Assembly: GCA_024709185.1 (NCBI GenBank)
Contig: JANJXE010000295.1
Coordinates: 1 to 12,832 of the forward strand
Length of the DNA stretch: 12,832 nt
Reading direction: 5' to 3'
Source of the DNA: Paludibacter sp.
Lineage (GTDB): Bacteria > Bacteroidota > Bacteroidia > Bacteroidales > Paludibacteraceae
Position 1 is the stretch's first letter. Each line of letters starts with the position of its first letter. Positions 5,930 to 12,832 of this stretch are shown here, piece by piece. A program made the position numbers and the translations under genes. The notes under the pieces are model-generated. The model was not told the DNA's origin and ran no database searches. It saw nothing but the letters and a program-made list of their open reading frames with translations.

Positions 5930-8908
5930 TTTTTCTCCCATTCTGAACGGCACCAGTACTACCCTGAAATGCGCCTCTTTATCCAACTTGTTGATAGTTA
6001 AACGGGTATAGGATGAATTTTTTTCTTTATCATCATCATTCCCACCTTTTTCAACCTGAATGGTGATTAGTGGAAGGTTCTCAATGCCGCTTTCGTTCAT
6101 ATCCACGGCACATACCAACAAAAGTGGGTCGCCCGGTTTCGGCTGTAAGGCTTTGTTGAAATTGTAGTCTTTTCGTTGATCTGCCTGCTGATTGTAACCC
6201 AAAACGATGCAATTTGCGGGTAATCCGGGATAGTCGGCTTTCCACACACCCGGCCCGGGCATTACACTCCACTGATAAAGCTTGTTATTATCGTCTTTTT
6301 TCAGTTCATCCGAAATAAGCGCATAGGGTTGCTTGCCTTTGAAAAGCGTTACTTTCCTTTTTGCGTATTGCACCGGATTCCAGGGCGCCCTGAGAGTAGG
6401 CATAAAGTTCGACTGATTGGAAGTTGCCCACCAGGGTCGCATTTTGTATTTGCTGGTTCCCCTGAAAATTTCGAGTACCTCAGGCAATGTTTCCAACTCC
6501 CAGATATAAGGCTGATAGGGTTGTGCGGTTGCTGAGAAACCTTCGCCCCAGCGATTTACCTGCGTACACCATTCCCACGAATAAGCATAGGTGAGATCGG
6601 CTGAAGCACTGCTGTATTCAGGAGTAGATTCCGACCCGGAATAAGTCGCTTTGGCAGGCGACATATCTGATTGTGCAACTCCGTCGATCAATACCAAATT
6701 ATGATACTTTGCATGATAAGTCTTCGGAAACGGACTCTCGGTAATCCAGTTCACGCCATTTCCCGAGAAGTAAAACATCCCGGCATCGGCATGATGGTGA
6801 CCTGTACCAATATAGTGATTCTGACGAACCTGCATACATAGCCAGGCTGCATCAGCAGTATTATCCGACGACGCAGCAAACATGCCGTAAGTTTTGCTTT
6901 CCCAATCAGTGGGAGCATTTATGGCTTCTTTGGTGGGTGTATACTGCCAGTCGCTCACGTATGGGAATGCCATCACCAGCGAAGGATAGGTTGGCCCGGG
7001 CAAACGGAGATTTCCGTTTTTTTTAATTAGCGCTTGTTTATACACTGCCACATCAAAGTTTGAAGGATTGATATCGGGATAAGCATGGGTTAGCAGGAAA
7101 TCGGCATTTTTATCCTCTGGAAAGAAGCACTTCATTTCCGCCACAAACTGCGGCGAAAGTGCCGAACCTCCCCAGGTGCCACTGCTCACGGTTGCCCGGC
7201 CATTTGGCGAAGTGGTATGCACCTGTGCTTCGAGTAGTTTACGCAAGTGCGGATGTCCGAACAAATTATCGCCTCTGCGGGCCAGGGCTATCATGCTCAA
7301 CAACTGAAACTGAATGCCTCCTCCGCTTTTTCCATTGCTTTCAAAGGCCTGACCATCGGAATCTATGCCATATTCCAGAAAATCATGAACCAACTCTTTT
7401 CCCGAAAGATAACCCTCTTCATCAAAACCGTCCAACCCTTCGATAGCCGCCAGTGCCAGCCAGTGCGTCAGGTGCCAGGTCATATGATTGTGGTCGCGCC
7501 AGTTACGTTTGGGGCCATCGCCAGCACCGGTGCGCCTGCCATAGGTAGCTTTGGCAATGAGTAACTGCATAAACCGGCACTCTTCGGCAGTCATCCATTT
7601 TCCTGCAAAATCCAGACTGAATGCTAAATCCATGTGGGGTACCACACCATGCATCCCTCTCCAGTGGGTGCTCGAATGATTTGCCCCTTCGAAGCTGATT
7701 CCAAATTCTGAATCGGTCGTTTTTATGTGCTCTTCAATACGAGGCTCAATAAGGCGATAGTAGGTAACTGTAGCACGTGCAACCTGACTTCCGAGTGTGT
7801 CGTTTCCGGTAATCATTGCATACAATGCCATGGTTGTGAGGCAGTTGGTCACATAGGTGATGTGCGAGTTGTAAATTCCGGGTTTGTGGTCCTTGGTTAG
7901 TTTGGCTACATGATACACCGCTGCCCCTTCTTTGGGTAATTCCTGATTCCTCTTTATTTCATCCACATCTCCCTTTTGAAGTAGCTGGAATATTTTTCCA
8001 TCACTGGTACTTTGATCCCACCATGTTTTAGTGAAAAGAACTTCTATCTCGGCCATCGACTTCTGAGCCATTTTATTGGTGCGAATCTGTTCGCGAAACA
8101 GTGGTAGGTCTTTTTCGCTGAACAGCAAACGCGGGTACACTCCCGGTTTGGGAACGGTCGAACCCAGCATTTTTGGGCTAAAACCCTGTAGATTATAGCT
8201 GTTTTTGGGTGTTACTTCCCATATTTTCTCAGCTCCCTGCTCCAGATCAATCAATTGCTCTTTGGTAACCCGTGCATTGAGTGACCACTTCCCCTGTGCT
8301 TTGAGAGTCGGGATGTACCGTAATGCGATGTCAGGATCAGCATATTTTTCCGGCGTATCGAAAAGTGTAACAACACAATCATCAGTAACTGAATCAGGCT
8401 GATAGCTGATTTTTTGATTGGCGATAAGCACTAATCCGCGCGGACTTGTAAAGACCTTTTTGCCCTGTATTTTCGCAAAATCAACCACTGAGAAATACTT
8501 TTTACCTTCTCTCATGATTGTTTCTACTCCGGCAGGTATGGTTGCGGATGAGATTGCCGGCGTATACACCCATCGGTCTTTCAATATCTCCAGACCTTTG
8601 GGAATGGGCTGAAAACGAATACTTTGAGCGGCAACAATCCTTGCAAAATATTCCGGAACGAAGAGCTTACCGTTTATCAGAACCGACCAGCAATCCATTT
8701 TGCTGGTTTCATCAAGCCTCACCCTTTTACCATCCACATACGCATAGCGGCTGTCGGGAAAAAGTGCAATGGTTCCTTCAATGGCTTTAAGGGCTTTTTC
8801 GTTAGCAGTAGGGGTATAGGGATAACCACGATCCTGCGGCGTGGGAGGATAGGTTTGTGCCTTCAGTAGTATAAAAGGGAGCAATAAAAGCCAAAGTATG
8901 TGTTTCAT
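5909..8908 (-). CDS. Heparinase II/III-like polysaccharide lyase with copper-amine-oxidase-like N-terminal domain
   Basis: The frame is open upstream to 9109, but that stretch overlaps the previous gene and has no signal peptide. The ATG at 8906-8908 begins MKHILWLLLLPFILLKAQ, a clear signal peptide, giving 999 residues. Residues about 54-165 resemble a copper amine oxidase N-terminal-like (stalk) domain: VDGKRVRLD at 58-66, VLINGKLFVPEYFARIVAA at 77-94 and a second EGKKYFSVVDFAKIQGKKV unit at 134-152. The lyase module starts at PGVYPRLLFSEKDL (255-268). An alpha/alpha toroid follows, with GANHSSTHWRGMHG (408-421) and NWRDHNHMTWHLTHW (469-483), both rich in possible catalytic His/Asn. Next comes the Hepar_II_III beta-sandwich with GTGHHHADAGMFYF (701-714) and YHNLVLIDG (735-743), which fits the metal- and substrate-binding His/Asp/His pattern of heparinase II. 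The family cleaves uronic-acid-containing chains by beta-elimination; the substrate here is unknown. No type IX sorting domain is present, so it is probably periplasmic. It lies 85 bp downstream of the beta-helix gene and is likely in the same operon. Confidence 0.85.
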   Translation of the reverse strand: MKHILWLLLLPFILLKAQTYPPTPQDRGYPYTPTANEKALKAIEGTIALFPDSRYAYVDGKRVRLDETSKMDCWSVLINGKLFVPEYFARIVAAQSIRFQPIPKGLEILKDRWVYTPAISSATIPAGVETIMREGKKYFSVVDFAKIQGKKVFTSPRGLVLIANQKISYQPDSVTDDCVVTLFDTPEKYADPDIALRYIPTLKAQGKWSLNARVTKEQLIDLEQGAEKIWEVTPKNSYNLQGFSPKMLGSTVPKPGVYPRLLFSEKDLPLFREQIRTNKMAQKSMAEIEVLFTKTWWDQSTSDGKIFQLLQKGDVDEIKRNQELPKEGAAVYHVAKLTKDHKPGIYNSHITYVTNCLTTMALYAMITGNDTLGSQVARATVTYYRLIEPRIEEHIKTTDSEFGISFEGANHSSTHWRGMHGVVPHMDLAFSLDFAGKWMTAEECRFMQLLIAKATYGRRTGAGDGPKRNWRDHNHMTWHLTHWLALAAIEGLDGFDEEGYLSGKELVHDFLEYGIDSDGQAFESNGKSGGGIQFQLLSMIALARRGDNLFGHPHLRKLLEAQVHTTSPNGRATVSSGTWGGSALSPQFVAEMKCFFPEDKNADFLLTHAYPDINPSNFDVAVYKQALIKKNGNLRLPGPTYPSLVMAFPYVSDWQYTPTKEAINAPTDWESKTYGMFAASSDNTADAAWLCMQVRQNHYIGTGHHHADAGMFYFSGNGVNWITESPFPKTYHAKYHNLVLIDGVAQSDMSPAKATYSGSESTPEYSSASADLTYAYSWEWCTQVNRWGEGFSATAQPYQPYIWELETLPEVLEIFRGTSKYKMRPWWATSNQSNFMPTLRAPWNPVQYAKRKVTLFKGKQPYALISDELKKDDNNKLYQWSVMPGPGVWKADYPGLPANCIVLGYNQQADQRKDYNFNKALQPKPGDPLLLVCAVDMNESGIENLPLITIQVEKGGNDDDKEKNSSYTRLTINKLDKEAHFRVVLVPFRMGEKLPVFVY

Positions 8909-8923
8909 TTGTTTGCTGTTTTT

Positions 8924-8951
8924 TAGAGTCAAGAACCAAGAACCAAGAGTC
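8924..8951 (-). repeat. Four tandem heptamers in the leader of the lyase gene
   Basis: On the plus strand two identical AAGAACC units (8931-8944) are flanked by near-copies TAGAGTC (8924-8930) and AAGAGTC (8945-8951). In the sense of the gene these read as TTGGTTC and GACTC-type units, 16 bases before the ATG. The tract lies within the 85-bp gap (8909-8993) between the two minus-strand genes. I suspect it is a dispersed simple repeat found elsewhere in the genome, since similar short tracts occur in intergenic DNA of Bacteroidota. That cannot be confirmed from one copy. Confidence 0.6.
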
Positions 8952-8993
8952 AGGCAGATTATGTGTTGTTGATTTTTTTGTTTTTGCAATACG

Positions 8994-11288
8994 TTAGCGG
9001 TTAACTGCGTCTTCATACGCTTTATTTCCGGCAGCACTCCGGTATTCCAATCCACCTGTTTCCTGTCTGGTGGGTATAGTTTTTCTGAATTCATCCTTGT
9101 AAAGACCAATTTTGGGGAAAATTGTATTCAGTTCCGGAAATTTACTTAATATCAGGGCGTTGTCGGTTCGTAAATCCATGTTTTTATAATCTTTGAAACC
9201 TGCTTCTTCAATTTTGTTGATGGATACATTATCGCGAACGGTTACGGTTCCTGTTTTGGGCTTGCTGAAACCTTTTGCGTGGACTTCCACATTGTCATAC
9301 AACATGCTGCCATTGGGATATTCGGGTCGCCACAGGGTGTCGAGTTTGGCACTCCACAGCATGTCTGTAACCGGATATCCGTATTTTTTCATGAGCTGAA
9401 CTCCATAGCTTTTCCAGGGCTCTTCATCAGGCCTGATATCGCGTACTGCTTTCCCAAAATTGTTGGAGATGAAGTATTTGCGTGCAATTCCTCTGTCGTC
9501 TATCGACCCGCTCGATTCGCAATCGACCACTAAATTGTTACGGCCGATATTGTGATGTCCGCCTCCAATCAGGAAAGGTTTGATAGCACCATGAGCAATA
9601 TTGTTGTAGAAATTTTTTCCACTGGTACCATCATCCGAATACCATGCGTTGGCGCGGTTTATATGGTGGGCAAAATTATAGCGAATTTCATTTCCGTAGC
9701 ATGTCCAGCCTCCATAACCATAATACGCTCCCATATCGGCTACTTTCAATGCAATATTATGAAATTCATTGTATTCGAAAATGCAATCGTTAATTAGTAA
9801 AGTACTGAAACCACCTGCTGCGATATCGTGCATCAGGTTGTTTGAAAACCGGATACCTATACTGTTACGAATGAAAAAGGCATATAAATAGGTCAGTTTT
9901 CCATTGTGGTGGATGTGGTTATTTTCCACCACACTGTTAGCAGGTATGAGTTTAGCTCTGTTTCCTGCATTATGAATGGTGATCCCTGTGCCTCCTGTTT
10001 CAAAAATATCATTTGAACGGATGATGGTGTTAATGCCTCCATCGTCCCAAATGCCTGCCGAACCAACATTGCGTATTTTGCAACCGGCAATCTGAATATC
10101 GATAGTGTTTTTCAGGTCAAATCCATTCCCCTGACTGCCTTCCACTGTGAGTCCCTGAAATTGCAGATGGGAAGCACCCTGAACAGAGATTACGGCCTCA
10201 CTTTTATCGGCAATATACGCATTAATTTGCTGAGGATTAACCGGGTAATAATAGAGTTTTTTGTCTTTAAAGTCATACGCCCACTCACCTGGTCGATCGA
10301 TTTCGTCGAGCAGGTTTACAGCACACCATTTTTCTTTTCCATCGCCAATGCGGTAGGAGTTGTCGGGGTCGGCGGGCGGACTGTACTTACTGCCCATGCC
10401 CTGGTTGGCATTCACAATGAGGGTGATGGTTTTTTCCTGAAGATTAATGCCGCCTATTCGTACGGTATAAGCCTCCCAGGGGATACGCCAAAAGCCTTTC
10501 AGCCAGATACGGTGGCCCTTCATCATCGAATTTCTCCATCGTTCGGCACGCCGGGTACCGTCGTGATCCACTTCATTTACAGTATCGTTGTCGGTAGGAG
10601 TACCACCTGTTGCATAATGAAAAGTCACAATATCTTTCGAACCGTTGCATGTTGTCCAGCCGGGTTCATTCACTCCGCGAATATTTTCATCCAGATTGGG
10701 CCACTGAGCCACCGGTTGTCGAACATCATTCACAAAAAAATCGAACAGTGTCCAGTTAATAAATCGGTCGGCAAAAGGATTGGCATTTTTTATACCCAGA
10801 TTGGTGAAATCAAGTTCCCGCAAGATTTCGGGTTTTATCGAAGGATGCACCCGAAGAGCAGCCTCCTTGTTGATTGGTTTCCATAGCCCGGGGTCGATGG
10901 TGTGACCATTGAAAACCGAAATTTTATCTTCCTTCCAGGCTTTATAAAGAATAGGCTTACCGGGCAATCCACTGTCGGCAGCAGTCATTTTTAAACCCGA
11001 ACCCACATCGTACCTGCCTCCGAGTAGCCACACCACAATACCGTTTTCGGGTAAACCTTTTCCTTCTTTTAACGAACGGATGTGTTGCTGAGCCCTTTGA
11101 ATAGTTCTCCAGGGCGACCTGAAGGTACCCTGACCTTCGTCGTTGCCATCAGGTGAAAGAAACAGTTCGAGACCTGCTTTATACTCAGTTGTTAAATGCG
11201 ATTTTATTTGCGCAAGGCTATGTGACCCTGTCGACATCAAAAGCAATGTCAGAATAAAAAGTAGTGATAACCGAAAATTTGTGTTCAT
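8994..11288 (-). CDS. Secreted right-handed parallel beta-helix protein, GH141-like
   Basis: The 764-residue protein has a signal peptide (NFRLSLLFILTLLLMSTGSHSLAQ, residues 4-27). The mature start, LFLSPDGNDEGQGTFRSPW (42-60) and TIQRAQQHIR, followed by WLLGGRYDV, ADSGLPGKPILYKAW and ISVFNGHTI, is the typical opening of large secreted beta-helix enzymes of the GH141 type. DRPGEWAYDFKDKKLYYYP (331-349) is another family hallmark. From about 370 to 610 the chain shows irregular N/G-rich coils such as NGFDLKNTIDIQIAGCKI, NSVVENNHIHHNG and NNLMHDIAAGG. DMGAYYGYGG (518-527) and WYSDDGTSG (549-557) hold acidic residues that are candidates for catalysis. Characterised GH141 members include an alpha-fucosidase and a xylanase, while other beta-helix families are lyases, so the reaction is open. 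Its ATG follows the reconstructed stop of the upstream lyase pseudogene by one base, suggesting translational coupling in the ancestral operon. Confidence 0.75.
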   Translation of the reverse strand: MNTNFRLSLLFILTLLLMSTGSHSLAQIKSHLTTEYKAGLELFLSPDGNDEGQGTFRSPWRTIQRAQQHIRSLKEGKGLPENGIVVWLLGGRYDVGSGLKMTAADSGLPGKPILYKAWKEDKISVFNGHTIDPGLWKPINKEAALRVHPSIKPEILRELDFTNLGIKNANPFADRFINWTLFDFFVNDVRQPVAQWPNLDENIRGVNEPGWTTCNGSKDIVTFHYATGGTPTDNDTVNEVDHDGTRRAERWRNSMMKGHRIWLKGFWRIPWEAYTVRIGGINLQEKTITLIVNANQGMGSKYSPPADPDNSYRIGDGKEKWCAVNLLDEIDRPGEWAYDFKDKKLYYYPVNPQQINAYIADKSEAVISVQGASHLQFQGLTVEGSQGNGFDLKNTIDIQIAGCKIRNVGSAGIWDDGGINTIIRSNDIFETGGTGITIHNAGNRAKLIPANSVVENNHIHHNGKLTYLYAFFIRNSIGIRFSNNLMHDIAAGGFSTLLINDCIFEYNEFHNIALKVADMGAYYGYGGWTCYGNEIRYNFAHHINRANAWYSDDGTSGKNFYNNIAHGAIKPFLIGGGHHNIGRNNLVVDCESSGSIDDRGIARKYFISNNFGKAVRDIRPDEEPWKSYGVQLMKKYGYPVTDMLWSAKLDTLWRPEYPNGSMLYDNVEVHAKGFSKPKTGTVTVRDNVSINKIEEAGFKDYKNMDLRTDNALILSKFPELNTIFPKIGLYKDEFRKTIPTRQETGGLEYRSAAGNKAYEDAVNR

Positions 11289-11289
11289 T

Positions 11290-11448
11290 TTATTGATTTT
11301 TTGGATGAATGATTAAGATAGATTCGTCGGAAATATGATTGCCTGTCAAACGGACAATATACCTGCCTGCCGAAAGTAAACCTGTATTCAACAGGGTATC
11401 CTGATTTTCAGATTTCTGTTTGAGAACCAGATTTCCGGATAAGTCGTA
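11290..11448 (-). other. Out-of-frame remainder of the type IX secretion C-terminal sorting domain
   Basis: This 53-codon segment (52 residues plus TAA) is open in a different frame from the upstream lyase remnant. It reads YDLSGNLVLKQ near its start, LLSAGRYIVRLTG in the middle and ends HPKNQ. The 'DLSG...L' and 'L..G.Y.V.L' patterns are those of type A sorting domains, which direct export by PorU-dependent secretion and surface attachment. It joins directly to the in-frame YPNPATNQVRIEN half. The intact ancestor was therefore probably exported to the cell surface, unlike the neighbouring enzymes, which carry only signal peptides. Confidence 0.8.
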
Positions 11449-12533
11449 ACAGCAATTTCAGCATTATACGTATTTTCGATGCGAACCTGGTTAGTTGCAG
11501 GATTTGGATATATCCTCAAGTTTTTTTCTGAAGTTGCATTCAAAGGTGCTGAGGTCCTAAGTTCGGCAATGCGGGTCATGCCATCCACTATTGAAAATCC
11601 TATATTCGACGATTGATCCGGCCACAACACAGCAAGTTGTTGTTTTGAAGCATCCCAGGTAGTTTCCGGTAATTGTTCTCCTGCTGTAAGGGGAAAAAGC
11701 ATGACTTTAAAATCCGGTTCAACCGAATTGCTTTCACAAACGAGCCGGTATAAGCTGTAGGTTTTCCCATCTCCCGCTGTAAAACTGTGATTTTCGATGC
11801 GTGCAGGCGGTGTGCCCGAGGCATAATCCTGTTGAACTAACACCCTCACCAGCAATCGTCTGTCGCCCGGTATTTCCTTCAACAAGATGTCGTACATTCC
11901 GTTGCCCAAATCGATGATGGCTTCGGCACTGACATCCGAAGGCAATTGCATCACCCATTTGAAATTGTTTACAGCGTTATTTTTCTTTACATCATCGGCA
12001 ATAATTACAAAAGGATGCTTCCCCCTGCATAATGCGATAGTACGGTACACTTTTTCCATCGGGTTGAAAGGTCGCTTAATCATAACCTCCCTGTATCCGG
12101 TGTTGTTGATGTATTCTTTCCCGCTCAACGCGCTTCTGGCGTATGAAGCATTGCGGTTAAAAGTTCCGCCGGTAGTAGTTGTTGAATAACCCAGATACAG
12201 CAAGGTGGTAAAGGTATGTCGTTTCCTACGCACTTCAATTCCGTTACGGGTGTTGTATAAACGTTGCCTGATTTCGGCAGTATCTTCGGGGTTGAAATAA
12301 ATGCGGGGATGCACTCCTGCTTCCGGAGCGTGTTTCAGTTCGCGGGCACCTAAGTAATTCATTTGAAAAGTACGGTTTCCTAATTGCTCATTGTTGTAAT
12401 TTTTCCACTGATAACTGAAACCACCCGGGGCTTTAGCACCAAGGTATTCCATTTCAGCCTCCCATCCCTGAGCCATACTACCTGCAAAAGAAAAACTTAT
12501 CAATGTACAAAAAAGCAAAAGTCGGTTCTTCAT
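11290..12533 (-). pseudogene. Remnant of a heparinase II/III-like lyase with type IX sorting domain: internal deletion plus frameshift
   Basis: An ATG at 12531-12533 starts a signal peptide (MKNRLLLFCTLISFSFAGSMA) and a 381-codon frame ending at 11388. Residues 72-93 (AGVHPRIYFNPEDTAEIRQRLY) align with 255-276 of the intact lyase at 5909-8908. Residues 152-200 (KRPFNPMEK... HPFVIIADDVKK... FKWVMQLP) align with that protein's C-terminal region, about 839-887, and FKVMLFPLTAGEQLP (275-289) matches its end, FRVVLVPFRMGEKLP. The roughly 500 intervening residues, including the toroid core and the His-rich metal block, are absent. The apparent junction is near residues 145-151 (about 12080-12103). 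LRIYPNPATNQVRIENTY (339-356) begins a type IX type A sorting domain, but the frame then derails. In another frame, from 11448 to 11290, the domain continues as YDLSGNLVLKQ... LLSAGRYIVRL... IIHPKNQ-stop. A single lost base near 11448-11450 explains this. Any product would lack catalysis and a complete sorting signal. An assembly error is the main alternative. Confidence 0.8.
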
Positions 12534-12563
12534 GATTATAAAATTACACTTAGCATTCACGTT

Positions 12564-12593
12564 CAAAAGTAGTTTGAGTTAATTGTATAAATT
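12564..12593 (-). promoter_or_regulatory. Candidate promoter of the minus-strand operon
   Basis: Read on the minus strand, TACTTTTG (12571 down to 12564) matches the Bacteroidota -7 consensus TAnnTTTG. A TTG lies 22 bases further upstream (about 12594-12596), near the expected -33 position though slightly far. The box ends 30 bases before the ATG of the lyase remnant. If active, it would still transcribe the downstream beta-helix and intact lyase genes despite the broken first gene. Confidence 0.4.
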
Positions 12594-12755
12594 CAACAGG
12601 ATTGTTTCAAAATCGCTGAATATTGTGTCATTCGTTCTTTTTCTGTGGAAGATGGATGCAACATTTTTCAGACCTTTTGTAACCAGATTACCTGAATGAT
12701 TACAATCGGTGCCTGTATCTTTGTATCGTAACTTCAAAAAACAACCAATTTCAGA

Positions 12756-12783
12756 TTGATTATTGAATAAGTTTGTATATTTG
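12756..12783 (+). promoter_or_regulatory. Candidate promoter for the gene at the right edge
   Basis: TATATTTG at 12776-12783 is an exact match to the Bacteroidota -7 box TAnnTTTG. A TTG at 12756-12758, 17 bases upstream, can serve as the -33 element at slightly short spacing. The ATG at 12811 is 28 bases downstream, giving a short leader. A second exact match, TATCTTTG at 12716-12723, lacks a good -33 partner and would give a leader of about 80 bases. Confidence 0.45.
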
Positions 12784-12810
12784 CCATCGTTAACTGCTTA
12801 AATCGTATCC

Positions 12811-12832
12811 ATGCGTACCTTGTTGATTAATC
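12811..12832 (+). CDS. Start of a gene running off the window (3' partial)
   Basis: ATG at 12811 opens a frame reading MRTLLIN before the window ends. Support comes from the promoter-like TATATTTG 28 bases upstream and from the otherwise empty intergenic region. Seven residues are too few to suggest a family. Confidence 0.35.

Larger units (their letters stand above)
12534..12810. other. Divergent intergenic region
   Basis: These 277 bp separate the minus-strand operon from the plus-strand gene beginning at 12811. The region is AT-rich and holds candidate promoters for both directions (listed separately). A weak inverted repeat, TTGTAA (12677-12682) and TTACAA (12700-12705), could be an operator half-site pair, but it is short. 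No RNA gene or coding frame is convincing here. Confidence 0.5.

Noticed and set aside
8909..9109. Upstream extension of the intact lyase frame to an ATG at 9109
   Set aside because: It overlaps the end of the beta-helix gene by 116 bp, runs through the heptamer tract and would bury the clear signal peptide that starts at 8908.
10161..10886. Open frame of 241 codons on the plus strand inside the beta-helix gene
   Set aside because: It is antisense to a gene with strong family motifs, has no domain that I recognise and no start context; it is a shadow frame.
11388..11450. Reading the last 18 or so codons of the lyase remnant (ending ...KIRIPC) as a real C-terminus
   Set aside because: The preceding residues begin a type IX sorting domain that continues perfectly in another frame, so this tail is frameshift noise.
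1..12832. Mobile element or CRISPR array as the cause of the lyase deletion
   Set aside because: No transposase, terminal inverted repeats, phage genes or spaced repeats are visible in the window, and no repeat copies were seen at the deletion junction by eye.

Overview
The window looks like part of a polysaccharide utilization locus (PUL) of a member of the Bacteroidota. The evidence is a cluster of large secreted carbohydrate-active enzymes with N-terminal signal peptides, a recognisable (but broken) type IX secretion C-terminal sorting domain, candidate promoters of the Bacteroidota form TAnnTTTG, and AT-rich leaders without clear Shine-Dalgarno sequences. No SusC/SusD pair, sulfatase, regulator, RNA gene, IS element or CRISPR array is visible.

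Layout. Plus strand: the 3' end of a protein with a carbohydrate-binding-like beta-sandwich (2-208); a strong hairpin (227-259); a SASA/CE20-type acetylesterase (276-1808); a 753-residue secreted protein with a probable alpha/alpha-barrel that I cannot place in a named family (1835-4096); and a remote relative of GH67 alpha-glucuronidases that keeps plausible catalytic acids (4181-5929). The strand then switches, and the last plus-strand gene overlaps its convergent neighbour by 21 bp. Minus strand, in transcription order from the right: a broken heparinase II/III-like lyase (12533 down to 11290), a parallel beta-helix protein resembling GH141 (11288-8994), and an intact heparinase II/III-like lyase with a copper-amine-oxidase-like N-terminal domain (8908-5909). 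A divergent intergenic region of about 280 bp follows, then the first codons of a plus-strand gene running off the edge.

How the genes may work together (inference). A deacetylase, a lyase of a superfamily that cleaves uronic-acid-containing chains, a GH67-like enzyme expected to act on glucuronyl ends or side chains, a beta-helix enzyme and an unassigned alpha/alpha-barrel protein together suggest breakdown of an acetylated, uronic-acid-rich polysaccharide. The exact glycan cannot be read from the sequence.

The most striking observation is the minus-strand gene at 11290-12533. Its start matches the start of the lyase module and its end matches the C-terminal part of the intact lyase at 5909-8908, but roughly 500 residues holding the catalytic core are missing, with the frame kept open across the junction. 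A separate frameshift near 11448-11450 cuts off a type IX sorting domain that is still fully readable in another frame down to 11290, one base before the next gene's ATG. It is either a decaying pseudogene or an assembly artefact. The best candidates for undescribed enzymes are the proteins at 1835-4096 and 4181-5929.
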